From assembly GCA_902787145.1 (NCBI GenBank), contig CADAEZ010000001.1, positions 1-64,000 of the forward strand: DNA of 64,000 nt. Direction: 5' to 3'. How positions within the stretch are numbered: position 1 is the first letter of the stretch; every line of letters begins with the position of its first letter. Source of the DNA: an uncultured Ruminococcus sp. GTDB lineage: Bacteria; Bacillota; Clostridia; Oscillospirales; Acutalibacteraceae. This document shows, piece by piece, positions 21,144-29,333 of the stretch. The notes beneath the pieces were generated by a model. The model was not told where the DNA came from. It saw nothing but the letters and a program-made list of their open reading frames with translations, and did not search any database. Made by a program: the position numbers and the translations under genes.

Positions 21144-21914
21144 ATGAAAAGAAATTTTATAAAAAGATTTTTATTGTTTAGTATTGCTTTTGTTCTGACT
21201 ATAATCTCGGCTGTCTCGGTTTGTGCAAAGAACACTTTACTCTATGGCGGAGTTTACGGCGATGTAAACGGAGACAATAAAATTAATATTAGGGACGCTA
21301 CAGCGATTCGGTTTTCTCTTGTAAACGATTACAGAAGAATGACAAAGAATGATCCGCTTGGAATTATCGGAGATAATCCGGCTGATTTTAACGGCGATTG
21401 CAAGGTCGATATCCGCGATGTAACGGATCTGCAAAAAATGCTCGCCGAACAAGATTACAGTTATAATCATCCCTATGCCGTGACAAAAGGCAATATGCCC
21501 TTTGACGCTATCGGGATAGACGCGAATATATCCTCGGCAAAAACATTTTTTTACTCGCCGGATATACCCGCGGACTTCAAACAGGGAATGGCGTTTAAGT
21601 TTATAGACAGCGTTAAAGAATATGAGGAATTTTTCGGAAAAGAGATTGACGAAAAATATGATGATGAATTTTTCCGTGAAAAGAGTCTGCTTTGTATCTA
21701 TTATAAATACAGCGAAAACCCGTTCAGGGATTTTGGATTTTCCGAGTGCGGCGTAAAGAACAATACATTGTACCTTAAACTAAGGTATGAGAAAATGGAT
21801 TTTGCGGAGGATTTTTATTTTTGGTACAGCCAAAACATACCTGTTGAAAAAACAGTAGTAAAGGATATAAACGAGATTTGCGTTGATATTGAGGAAAATT
21901 CAATTAATAGTTGA
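21144..21914 (+). CDS. secreted protein with an N-terminal dockerin-like domain
   Basis: A 256-residue protein. The signal peptide (KRNFIKRFLLFSIAFVLTII) ends near SVCAK. Immediately after it lie two dockerin-type calcium loops, GDVNGDNKINIRDATAIRF (residues 35-53) and ADFNGDCKVDIRDVTDLQ, separated by about 40 residues, which is the duplicated EF-hand-like plan of type I dockerins. The C-terminal 150 residues are not recognised; they include conserved-looking FKFIDSVKEYEEFFGKE and LCIYYKYSENPF segments. Dockerins usually sit at the C-terminus, so the order is unusual. The ATG is chosen for its AAAGGAGG site (21130). It could assemble on a cohesin-bearing scaffold, but no cohesin is seen in this window. 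Confidence 0.78.
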   Translation: MKRNFIKRFLLFSIAFVLTIISAVSVCAKNTLLYGGVYGDVNGDNKINIRDATAIRFSLVNDYRRMTKNDPLGIIGDNPADFNGDCKVDIRDVTDLQKMLAEQDYSYNHPYAVTKGNMPFDAIGIDANISSAKTFFYSPDIPADFKQGMAFKFIDSVKEYEEFFGKEIDEKYDDEFFREKSLLCIYYKYSENPFRDFGFSECGVKNNTLYLKLRYEKMDFAEDFYFWYSQNIPVEKTVVKDINEICVDIEENSINS

Positions 21915-21933
21915 AAGTAAGAGTGAAAATGTC

Positions 21934-21971
21934 GGGCAGATTAGTTCATCAGAAAATGAACTAATCTGCCC
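21934..21971 (+). terminator. strong terminator after the dockerin gene
   Basis: Perfect 16-bp arms, GGGCAGATTAGTTCAT and its complement, with a 6-nt loop, followed by a T-rich tail (TTTGTTTTG). Confidence 0.85.
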
Positions 21972-22046
21972 TTTGTTTTGGATTATAAGATTATGATCCC
22001 CGGATAAATGGGTACTTGATTGCGGTATTGTTCCCGCGCCGTAAAT

Positions 22047-22133
22047 CCCGCCGTTGATGACGTTATGAATTAATCCTAACATTTCCAAAGGCGGCACCGG
22101 CTCCGCGGCTCGCGAGCGGCTATGGCTGTCGGG
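22047..22133 (+). repeat. dispersed intergenic repeat, copy A
   Basis: Starts CCCGCCGTTGATGACGTT and ends GGCTGTCGGG. It matches, in opposite orientation, the segment at 48653-48716, with the shared blocks TTCCAAAGGCGGC and TGATGACGTT. This copy carries extra GC-rich sequence (22096-22120). It is non-coding and ends just before the downstream minus-strand gene. Confidence 0.7.
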
Positions 22134-22141
22134 ACACCCGA

Positions 22142-23797
22142 CTACCAGAAGCTTTTTACTTCTTTGTCTACGGCTACCTTGCCGGGCTGGTCAATAAGTT
22201 TTTCAACATAGCTTCGGTATACAAAACCAATTGCTTTTCCGTTGAGTATTGCTACATATTGATTACCGCTCTTTGTAAACGCCAGCGTATCGGCAGGGCG
22301 GTTCTTTTCGTAGGTATACTTTATTTTAAGAGGACAATTTGTACCGCTGTTCTTGATTTTACCTTTTTCGTATTTGAGCATCGAAACGTTGTTGAGGAAG
22401 GTCTCAAAATATCCCTCGTCAATCTCGTTGCCCATATACTTTGTAACGGTGTTGGTGCTTTCGCTTTCCTCACCCTCGGAGTCGGTAGTCTTTGTGACGG
22501 TGGTCTTGACGTCGAAGTCGTATTTTTTGCCGTTCGATTCTACCTGCATACCCTTTAATCCGCTGAGCTTTACGTGGAGGATGTACTTGTCGGTGAGCTT
22601 TTCGCGATTCGTATTGAGCCAGGGAAGAGAGGTGGAGGCGATTTTGTAGACGATTTTGCCGTCTTTTTCCATAAGATAGCAGTCGCCTTTTTTATCGGCC
22701 TTGCTCGCTATTAGCTCGACGTCGATATCGGGATAATCAGCCTTAACAGAAGCCTTTGGGTTTTTAAGTCCGAAATCGGATATCTGCGCTGCGGTTGGAT
22801 TGACCGCGGCTACGCCTGTGGCATAGAGACCTCTTATCGCGCCTGATACAAGTGAGGCTTCGTTTTCGTCAGCAAAACTGCCGTCGTCAAGCACGTATTT
22901 GTTCTCGATCTGGTCGGTGTACTTGCTGGGCTTCATCGTTACGCCGTTGACAGTGACGTATTTGAACTCGTTTTTGTCGTTGTCGGAGGCGGCCTCATTA
23001 ATCGTCAGGCTCGCTAAATCGCAGAGGGTAAACAGCAGAGCCTTTGTGCTGTCGCTGTTACAAAGGAATACCTCCATACCGGAGCCGAACATCACGTATG
23101 TGCCGAGGTTCTGGGGCGCGGCGTTACCCACCTTTATTGTAGCGGTGGTGTTGTCGGTATAGGTTACTCTGGCGATTGCCTTTGGTTTGTCGAGACCGTA
23201 GTCGGATAGGTGGGATGAGCCGTTCTTGTCGACTATTTTGGTGAACTCAAGTGTCGAGCAGGCGCTGGCGATTTCGTCCGCGACTCCCGACTGGAGCGCC
23301 ATATCCTCGTATCCGACAACGGTGTATTCGGTGGCCTCGGATTTTTCTACAGGGTCGCCTGTTTCGGGATCTGTCTCCTTTGTCTTTTTGGTGGGAGTGT
23401 AGGATTTGATGCTGAGTTTGCCGCCGTTGTTCTCGAGTTCGATTGTTTTTATATCGGCGGGAACCTTCTCGGTAAACTGACCGCCGGCCTTGGTGTTGAT
23501 CTTGCCTTTTTTGTCGGTCTTTACGTTAGCCTGCCATTCCTTTTTGTCGTTGAGGCCGGTCTTGACTGCTTCGCCGTCCTTGGCGCTGTCGGTGATTTCG
23601 CTGCTCTGCGGAACAAAGATGAGCAGGCATACTACAGTTCCGAGCACAACAGCGCAGAGTATGGCGATAATCAGCGCCTTTATACCGGTAGATTTTTTCT
23701 TTTTAGGTGATTTTGAGGTTATAGGATTTTCGAATTTATCAAGGAGAGAGTCGTAGTCCTTATCCTCGATTATTACTTCCGGTTCTTTGTTTTCCAT
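22142..23797 (-). CDS. DUF4340-family protein of a Gld-type ABC system
   Basis: A 551-residue protein. The cytoplasmic N-terminus is charged and contains SPKKKKSTG; one transmembrane helix (about 43-66) follows, and the rest is extracytoplasmic. Within it, two similar DUF4340-like segments repeat the pattern DYGLDKPKAIARVTY and DFGLKNPKASVKADY, each followed by a value-sensing strand. It overlaps the upstream Gld-like gene by one base and is the last gene of a four-gene operon (ATPase, permease, auxiliary protein, this protein). The operon's substrate is unknown; comparable clusters are found in gliding bacteria and many Bacillota. Confidence 0.85.
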   Translation of the reverse strand: MENKEPEVIIEDKDYDSLLDKFENPITSKSPKKKKSTGIKALIIAILCAVVLGTVVCLLIFVPQSSEITDSAKDGEAVKTGLNDKKEWQANVKTDKKGKINTKAGGQFTEKVPADIKTIELENNGGKLSIKSYTPTKKTKETDPETGDPVEKSEATEYTVVGYEDMALQSGVADEIASACSTLEFTKIVDKNGSSHLSDYGLDKPKAIARVTYTDNTTATIKVGNAAPQNLGTYVMFGSGMEVFLCNSDSTKALLFTLCDLASLTINEAASDNDKNEFKYVTVNGVTMKPSKYTDQIENKYVLDDGSFADENEASLVSGAIRGLYATGVAAVNPTAAQISDFGLKNPKASVKADYPDIDVELIASKADKKGDCYLMEKDGKIVYKIASTSLPWLNTNREKLTDKYILHVKLSGLKGMQVESNGKKYDFDVKTTVTKTTDSEGEESESTNTVTKYMGNEIDEGYFETFLNNVSMLKYEKGKIKNSGTNCPLKIKYTYEKNRPADTLAFTKSGNQYVAILNGKAIGFVYRSYVEKLIDQPGKVAVDKEVKSFW

Positions 23798-25353
23798 TAC
23801 TTGTTCCTCCTGCGGATGTAGAGAATGAGTCCGACTATCAGCGTACCGAGCGGAATAAGGAGGATAAAGATGAATCCGAAGGTCACGATTGTGGCGGAGT
23901 TGGTAACGCCGAGTTCGCCGCTGTCCACCTTGGCGGAGTTTATGGTGATTCCGAGGTCGTCGCGGTTGGATACGGTGTTGCAGAAGTTTACGAGGTAGTT
24001 GGCGTTATTATAGGAGGTTGTGCCGAGGAAGGTTGAGGAGAAGAAGTAAGGCGAACCGAATACGGCTACGTGTGAGCCCTTGTCGTCGTTCGACTTGGAG
24101 CCGATAGCAGCGAGAGTGACTCCGTCGGCGGTCATATATTTTTCGATATCCTTGTCGCTTTCGAACTTGGATGTATCGGTGTCAAACGGGAGAACTCCGA
24201 CCGACTGCTTGAGGCTGAGGAGCGGAGTGACCTTGCTGTCGTCCTTTATCTTGATATCGCGTGAGTTATACACGATTGTCGGGATAGCCGCGTTCTTGAG
24301 CTTGGCGGTGTAGGTGGTGTTGTCCTCGTTATACTCGGCGAGGAACATAAAGACGTTCTGCATATAGTAATTGTTGTTTGTGCAGAAGCTCAGTCCGTCC
24401 GAAAGTTCCATTCCGTACTGCTTCAGAAGAGCGTCGAGGTTGGGAGTATCGACGTGGATGTCCATAGGCAGATAGATGAGAGTCCGGCCGTTTTCGCCGT
24501 CGTTATCGAGCCATTTTTCGAGTTTGTCGATTGCTTTTTCATTGAGGTCGACTGTCGGAGCGAAGAGCACGGCTATCTTTGCGTTTTCGCTGAGGTTCTT
24601 GGTGGTGAGGTTTACGTCCTTTACGTCATAGGCGTTTTGCTTGAGGAGAGTTTTCATAGCGGAGTAGAGATCTTCCTCTTCGCCGGAGCCTGTGATAAAG
24701 TCGACGCCTACCTTGTCATTTGTGGTGACGTTGAGTATACCTGTTACTACTGCCTGTTCGATGTTGGTGGCGGTGTAGACGTAGTATCCGTATGAGGAGT
24801 AGGCTTCCTCGTCATATGTAAAGCAGTCGCCGATAGACAAAGCGGTGTAGTTGTCGCCCGCGTCAACTATGATGAGGTTGCCGGCGTCCTTGGAGTTCCA
24901 GTCAATGTTGTCGTATTTTCCGGTGAAGGTTGGGTTGGAGGAAAGGTCGATAAACTTGAGGTTGAGCTTGTCGGACTTAGCCGCCATTTTGTGCAGGAGC
25001 TTGTCGGCCTGAATAAAATACTGTGTGCCGGAGTAGGCGTTCATACCGCCCTTGAAGGAGTTTTCGGTAGCGAGCACATAGAGGGTGATGTCCTTGTCAA
25101 TCTGCGAGATATAGTCCGCTGTGTCCTTTTGGAGCTGATAGGTCTGGGACGCGGTCATATCGAACTGCAGGTTGGGGAATCTGTCAACGAGCAGGTGAGC
25201 GGCAAAGTTGACGAGCACGATAATCGCAATGAATACCGCTGTAATCGCCACGGCGAGGGAACCCTTCTTGGCTTTTCTGGACTTTAGCAGATTTTTTATT
25301 TTACCCTTCTTTTTTGGGGTAGCTTCGGGTGTTTTGATATCTTTATTTTCCAC
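23797..25353 (-). CDS. GldG-like ABC auxiliary protein
   Basis: A 518-residue protein with a short Lys-rich cytoplasmic N-terminus, a transmembrane helix (about 31-52), a long extracytoplasmic domain and a second helix near the C-terminus (IVTFGFIFILLIPLGTLIVG) followed by RRRNK. This is the organisation of the GldG/ABC-type auxiliary family, whose soluble part resembles IFT52-like folds. It lies between the permease gene and the DUF4340 gene in one operon. Confidence 0.85.
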   Translation of the reverse strand: MENKDIKTPEATPKKKGKIKNLLKSRKAKKGSLAVAITAVFIAIIVLVNFAAHLLVDRFPNLQFDMTASQTYQLQKDTADYISQIDKDITLYVLATENSFKGGMNAYSGTQYFIQADKLLHKMAAKSDKLNLKFIDLSSNPTFTGKYDNIDWNSKDAGNLIIVDAGDNYTALSIGDCFTYDEEAYSSYGYYVYTATNIEQAVVTGILNVTTNDKVGVDFITGSGEEEDLYSAMKTLLKQNAYDVKDVNLTTKNLSENAKIAVLFAPTVDLNEKAIDKLEKWLDNDGENGRTLIYLPMDIHVDTPNLDALLKQYGMELSDGLSFCTNNNYYMQNVFMFLAEYNEDNTTYTAKLKNAAIPTIVYNSRDIKIKDDSKVTPLLSLKQSVGVLPFDTDTSKFESDKDIEKYMTADGVTLAAIGSKSNDDKGSHVAVFGSPYFFSSTFLGTTSYNNANYLVNFCNTVSNRDDLGITINSAKVDSGELGVTNSATIVTFGFIFILLIPLGTLIVGLILYIRRRNK

Positions 25354-25366
25354 TTGTATTACCTCC

Positions 25367-26071
25367 TTAGCTCCAGCGTTTTTTCTCGAACACGCGGATA
25401 GTGAAGAATATGAACAGCGCGATTACGCTGAGGAAGAATACAACTCCGGTGAGGTCGAGCATACCGTATGTAAAGTTTGCGTAGTATGAGGTAAAGGAGA
25501 TTGAATTGAGCACGTTTGTGACCCAGTCGATACCTATCATTGACGAGATCGAGCCTGTCATATAGGTGATGAGGCCTACGGCCATACCGATAATCGCGGC
25601 GATCAGCTGGCTCTCGGTCAGCGCGCTTATGAATACGTCAATCGCGATAAGAGCTCCGCCGAGCAGCATAAGTCCGATGTTAGTACAGATGATTACCGCC
25701 CAGTTAGCCGGCGCGAAGAACATAATTACAAGTCCGTATACAAAAAACATCATACAGCAGATAACGTATAACAGGAAGGCTCCGAGAAACTTGCCCATTA
25801 CAATCTCGAACAGCGACGAAGGTGAAGTCAGCAGAGCCTGGTCGGTACGCTGGCGTTTTTCCTCGCTGAAGGATTTCATCGAGATAATCGGGGTGATGAA
25901 TACTATTATTACGAAGATGTTGGAGAAGGTAGGAGACAGGGACGACGAGTTCGCCATAAAACAGGTGCCGATAAAAAACCAGCCTGAGAACCCGAAGAAC
26001 ATCGCCATTACAACATAGGCGATAGCCGAGTTAAAATACGAGCTGAGCTCGCGCTTGAGTATAGCTTTCAT
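25367..26071 (-). CDS. ABC-2 type permease (GldF-like)
   Basis: A 234-residue membrane protein with about six hydrophobic segments, starting MKAILKRELSSYFNSAIAYVV, the typical ABC-2 permease opening. The SFSEEKRQRTDQALLTSP coupling segment is characteristic of the GldF/NatB-like group. It overlaps the ATPase gene by one base. Confidence 0.9.
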   Translation of the reverse strand: MKAILKRELSSYFNSAIAYVVMAMFFGFSGWFFIGTCFMANSSSLSPTFSNIFVIIVFITPIISMKSFSEEKRQRTDQALLTSPSSLFEIVMGKFLGAFLLYVICCMMFFVYGLVIMFFAPANWAVIICTNIGLMLLGGALIAIDVFISALTESQLIAAIIGMAVGLITYMTGSISSMIGIDWVTNVLNSISFTSYYANFTYGMLDLTGVVFFLSVIALFIFFTIRVFEKKRWS

Positions 26072-27030
26072 TACCTTACGCCTCCTTTGTTTTGGGTCTG
26101 ATCCTGAGTAACGAGCTTGAGGAAGCTGTCCTCAAGGGTTTCGTTGCCGTTCTGCATATCGAGTATCACGCAGTCGGCCGCGGCAATCGCGCGGAAAACA
26201 TCGCGCCTTACGTCAATACCGTTCTGGTATTCAACAATATATCGGGATACGTTGTTGCCGATATCCTGTTTTTTCTTTATCTTGAGCACGCCGGGGATAA
26301 CCTTAAGCGCGTTGAGTACGGCTCCCTGGGAGCCTTCGATATCCATTTTGAGCTTCTGGTTGCCGGCGATAGAGGACGAGAGCTCGCTGGTCTTTGTATC
26401 GGCAACAATCTTGCCGTTAGAGATAACGAGGATTCGGTCGCAGGTGGCGGAAATCTCGGACAAAACGTGGGACGAAAAGATGATAGTGTGCTTTTTGCCG
26501 AGGCTTTTTATAAGATTGCGGATTTCGATAATCTGCTGAGGGTCGAGACCGACAGTCGGCTCGTCAAGAATCAGCACCGGCGGATTGCCGAGCAACGCCT
26601 GGGCAAAGCCTACTCGCTGGCGGTAGCCCTTGGAGAGGTTCTTGATTATCCTGCCGCTTACGTCAGAGATTTTTACAAGACGCATAACCTCGTTGATATG
26701 CTCCTTTTTTGGGAGCTTGACTTTTTTCAGGTCAAACATAAAGTTCAGGTATTTTTCAACTGTCATATCGATGTACAGCGGAGGAATCTCCGGCAGATAA
26801 CCGATAGAGCTCTTTACCTTTGCGGGATTTTCGAGCACCTCATAGCCGTCAACCGTGACGGTGCCCTTGGTGGAGCTTATATAGCCCGTAATCATATTCA
26901 TTGTTGTAGATTTTCCGGCGCCGTTAGGACCGAGAAAACCGAGGATTTCGCCTTCGCCTACGGAAAAGCTGATGTCGTCGACAACAGTTGTGTTACCGTA
27001 GCGCTTGGTCAGGTTCTTTACCTCAACCAC
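26071..27030 (-). CDS. ABC transporter ATPase (GldA-like)
   Basis: A 319-residue nucleotide-binding subunit with Walker A GPNGAGKST, the Q-loop in GYLPEIPPLY, signature LSKGYRQRVG, Walker B VLILDEPT and H-loop SSHVLSE, plus a C-terminal regulatory extension. The GTG at 27030 is preferred because an AAAGGAG site lies 8 nt upstream. The in-frame ATG at 27075 overlaps a TATAAT-like box and would lie near the transcription start. It powers the adjacent permease; the cargo is unknown. Confidence 0.92.
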   Translation of the reverse strand: MVEVKNLTKRYGNTTVVDDISFSVGEGEILGFLGPNGAGKSTTMNMITGYISSTKGTVTVDGYEVLENPAKVKSSIGYLPEIPPLYIDMTVEKYLNFMFDLKKVKLPKKEHINEVMRLVKISDVSGRIIKNLSKGYRQRVGFAQALLGNPPVLILDEPTVGLDPQQIIEIRNLIKSLGKKHTIIFSSHVLSEISATCDRILVISNGKIVADTKTSELSSSIAGNQKLKMDIEGSQGAVLNALKVIPGVLKIKKKQDIGNNVSRYIVEYQNGIDVRRDVFRAIAAADCVILDMQNGNETLEDSFLKLVTQDQTQNKGGVR

Positions 27031-27217
27031 ACAAATCACTCCTTTTTCCTTTATATATAAATAAGACTTTATCATTATACTATAAAAATCACATCTTGTG
27101 GGGATTTTTAAAAAATTTTCAGATAAACTTCACATTACGGCTGTATATCGGCATTTTTACGCGTAAAACTAAGGATGGAACATATTAATCTATTCGGTAA
27201 ACGAAAAAGGAGAGCTT

Positions 27218-27571
27218 ATGGAATATATCACAGCGTTTGTCGCGGGCGGACTGATATGCGTTTTGGGACAGATTCTTATCGACAAAACCTCGCTTACGCC
27301 CGCGAGGATACTGACGGGGTTTGTGGCAGCGGGAGTGTTGCTTACGGCTTTGGGAGTTTATGAGCCGCTGGTTAAGGTTGCCGGCGAGGGAGCGTGCGTG
27401 CCGATTTCGGGATTCGGATATCTTATGGCGAATGGAGTACAGAAGGCTGTGGACGAGCTCGGCGCGATAGGAATACTCAGCGGAGGCCTCGTATCCTGCG
27501 CCGCCGGGGTAGCGGCGGCGATAGTGTTTTCGTTTTTAGCGGCGGCGGTGTCAAAATCAGGGAGCAAATAA
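27218..27571 (+). CDS. spoVAE: stage V sporulation protein AE-like membrane protein
   Basis: A 117-residue, very hydrophobic protein with about four helices and the motifs GGLICVLGQILID, TPARILTGFVAAG and GACVPISGFGYLMANG, which match SpoVAE in sequence and full length. SpoVA proteins form the channel that moves dipicolinic acid into the forespore. Here the gene stands alone: the usual spoVAC and spoVAD partners are not adjacent. A good AAAAGGAGAG site precedes the start. Confidence 0.88.
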   Translation: MEYITAFVAGGLICVLGQILIDKTSLTPARILTGFVAAGVLLTALGVYEPLVKVAGEGACVPISGFGYLMANGVQKAVDELGAIGILSGGLVSCAAGVAAAIVFSFLAAAVSKSGSK

Positions 27572-27629
27572 GACGCTTGATTAAATCTATCTAAAATGAT
27601 AGAATAATGAAAAGATAAGGACTTGAAAA

Positions 27630-29333
27630 ATGTTTAAACTCAGAAGATTTTTGCGCGGCTACAAGGTTCAGCTGATCGTCGGACCGCTGTGTAAGCTGTT
27701 CGAAGCGGTGCTGGAGCTGTTTGTGCCGCTTGTAATGGCGTCTATCATCGACAACGGAATACTGAAAAACGACTCTTCCTATGTGCTTTGGATGGGAGGA
27801 GCGCTTGTTTTGCTAGGAATTGTGGGACTCAGCTCGGCGCTGGTGTGTCAGTATATGGCTTCGTACACCTCACAGGGAGCCGGTACGCAAATCCGTTCGG
27901 CGTTGTTCAGGCATATCGGCACCTTGTCGCACAAGGAGCTCGACGAGCTGACCACTCCGGCGCTTATTACGAGGATGACATCGGACATAAACTTTGTACA
28001 GGCCAATATAGCTATGACTATGCGGTTGCTGCTGAGAGCTCCGTTCCTGATAATAGGCGCGCTGATGATGTCGTTTTTTATTGACGCGCAGATTGCGGTA
28101 ATTTTCCTCGGAGCGACGGCGGCAATCGGAATAATACTGTTTTTTGTGATGAGGGGCAGTCTGCCGTTTTATAAGAAAATCCAGTCCGGACTGGACAGAA
28201 TATCCCTGTTATCGCGCGAGAACCTTGAGGGTAACAGAGTTATCCGCGCGTTTTCGAAGCAAAAGGCGCAGACCGATAATCTTGAAAAAGAGGCGGACGG
28301 GCTGTCTAAGCTGACGATAAGAGTGTCGAGGCTGTCGTCGCTTTTGAACCCGGCGACCTATGTGATTACATATATCGCGGTGATACTGATACTTTGGTTC
28401 GGGTCGGGCAAGGTGGATTCGGGTGTGCTGCTGTCCGGCGATATAGTCGCGCTCACGAGCTATATGACACAGATACTGCTGGCTATGATAGTACTGGCGA
28501 ATCTTGTAGTCCTGCTATCCAAGGGCGAGGCGGGGGCTTCGCGTATAAACGCGGTATTCGCGGTAGAGCCGAGCGTCAGAGAAATCAACACAACTCCCGT
28601 CAATGTGGCGGAGGACGCCCCGGCGGTGGAGTTTAGGGACGTGAGCTTTTCCTACGGCGGAGGCGACGACGAGCTGCAGGATATTAGCTTTACGATTGAT
28701 AAAAACAGCACTACAGGCATAATCGGCGCGACAGGCTCAGGCAAAAGTACGCTTTTGAGCCTTATTACTCGTTACTATGACGTTACAAGTGGCGAGGTAA
28801 AGGTTGACGGAGTGAATGTTAAGGAGTATCCCTTCGCTCAGCTTCGCGGCAAAATCGCCGAGGTTCCGCAAAAATCGGTGCTGTTTAGCGGAACAATAAG
28901 GGAGAACCTCAGATGGCAAAAGCCCAACGCGACCGACGACGAGATTTGGAAAGCGCTGAGGATAGCTCAGGCGGACAGCTTCGTTGAAAGTCTTGACAAA
29001 TATGTGTCCCGTGGGGGCAGGAATTTTTCGGGAGGTCAGAGGCAAAGGCTGTGTATTGCCAGAGCTCTGGTCGGAAATCCCGGGCTTGTTATACTCGACG
29101 ACAGCTTTTCGGCGCTGGACTTTGCTACAGAAAAAAAGCTGCGTAATGAGCTCAAAAACATAGACGCGGCAAAGATTATCGTAACTCAGCGATGTTCTAC
29201 GATTATGGACGCGGACAAAATCCTCGTGCTGGAGGACGGCCGCCTCACAGGCGAGGGTACTCACGGGCAGTTGTATGAGAATAACGAGACCTACCGCGAG
29301 ATTTGTCTTACTCAGTTAAAGGGGGCGCAGTGA
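27630..29333 (+). CDS. ABC exporter half-transporter with degenerate ATP site
   Basis: A 567-residue fusion of a six-helix membrane domain and an ATPase domain. Walker A is GATGSGKST and the signature FSGGQRQRL. Walker B reads VILDDSFSALD, with Asp in place of the catalytic Glu, and the switch His is Gln (VTQRCST). This pattern defines the non-catalytic half of heterodimeric exporters such as LmrCD or BmrCD. The stop overlaps the next gene's start (TGATG), which encodes the partner. Substrates could be drugs, lipids or peptides; none is indicated. Confidence 0.93.
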   Translation: MFKLRRFLRGYKVQLIVGPLCKLFEAVLELFVPLVMASIIDNGILKNDSSYVLWMGGALVLLGIVGLSSALVCQYMASYTSQGAGTQIRSALFRHIGTLSHKELDELTTPALITRMTSDINFVQANIAMTMRLLLRAPFLIIGALMMSFFIDAQIAVIFLGATAAIGIILFFVMRGSLPFYKKIQSGLDRISLLSRENLEGNRVIRAFSKQKAQTDNLEKEADGLSKLTIRVSRLSSLLNPATYVITYIAVILILWFGSGKVDSGVLLSGDIVALTSYMTQILLAMIVLANLVVLLSKGEAGASRINAVFAVEPSVREINTTPVNVAEDAPAVEFRDVSFSYGGGDDELQDISFTIDKNSTTGIIGATGSGKSTLLSLITRYYDVTSGEVKVDGVNVKEYPFAQLRGKIAEVPQKSVLFSGTIRENLRWQKPNATDDEIWKALRIAQADSFVESLDKYVSRGGRNFSGGQRQRLCIARALVGNPGLVILDDSFSALDFATEKKLRNELKNIDAAKIIVTQRCSTIMDADKILVLEDGRLTGEGTHGQLYENNETYREICLTQLKGAQ

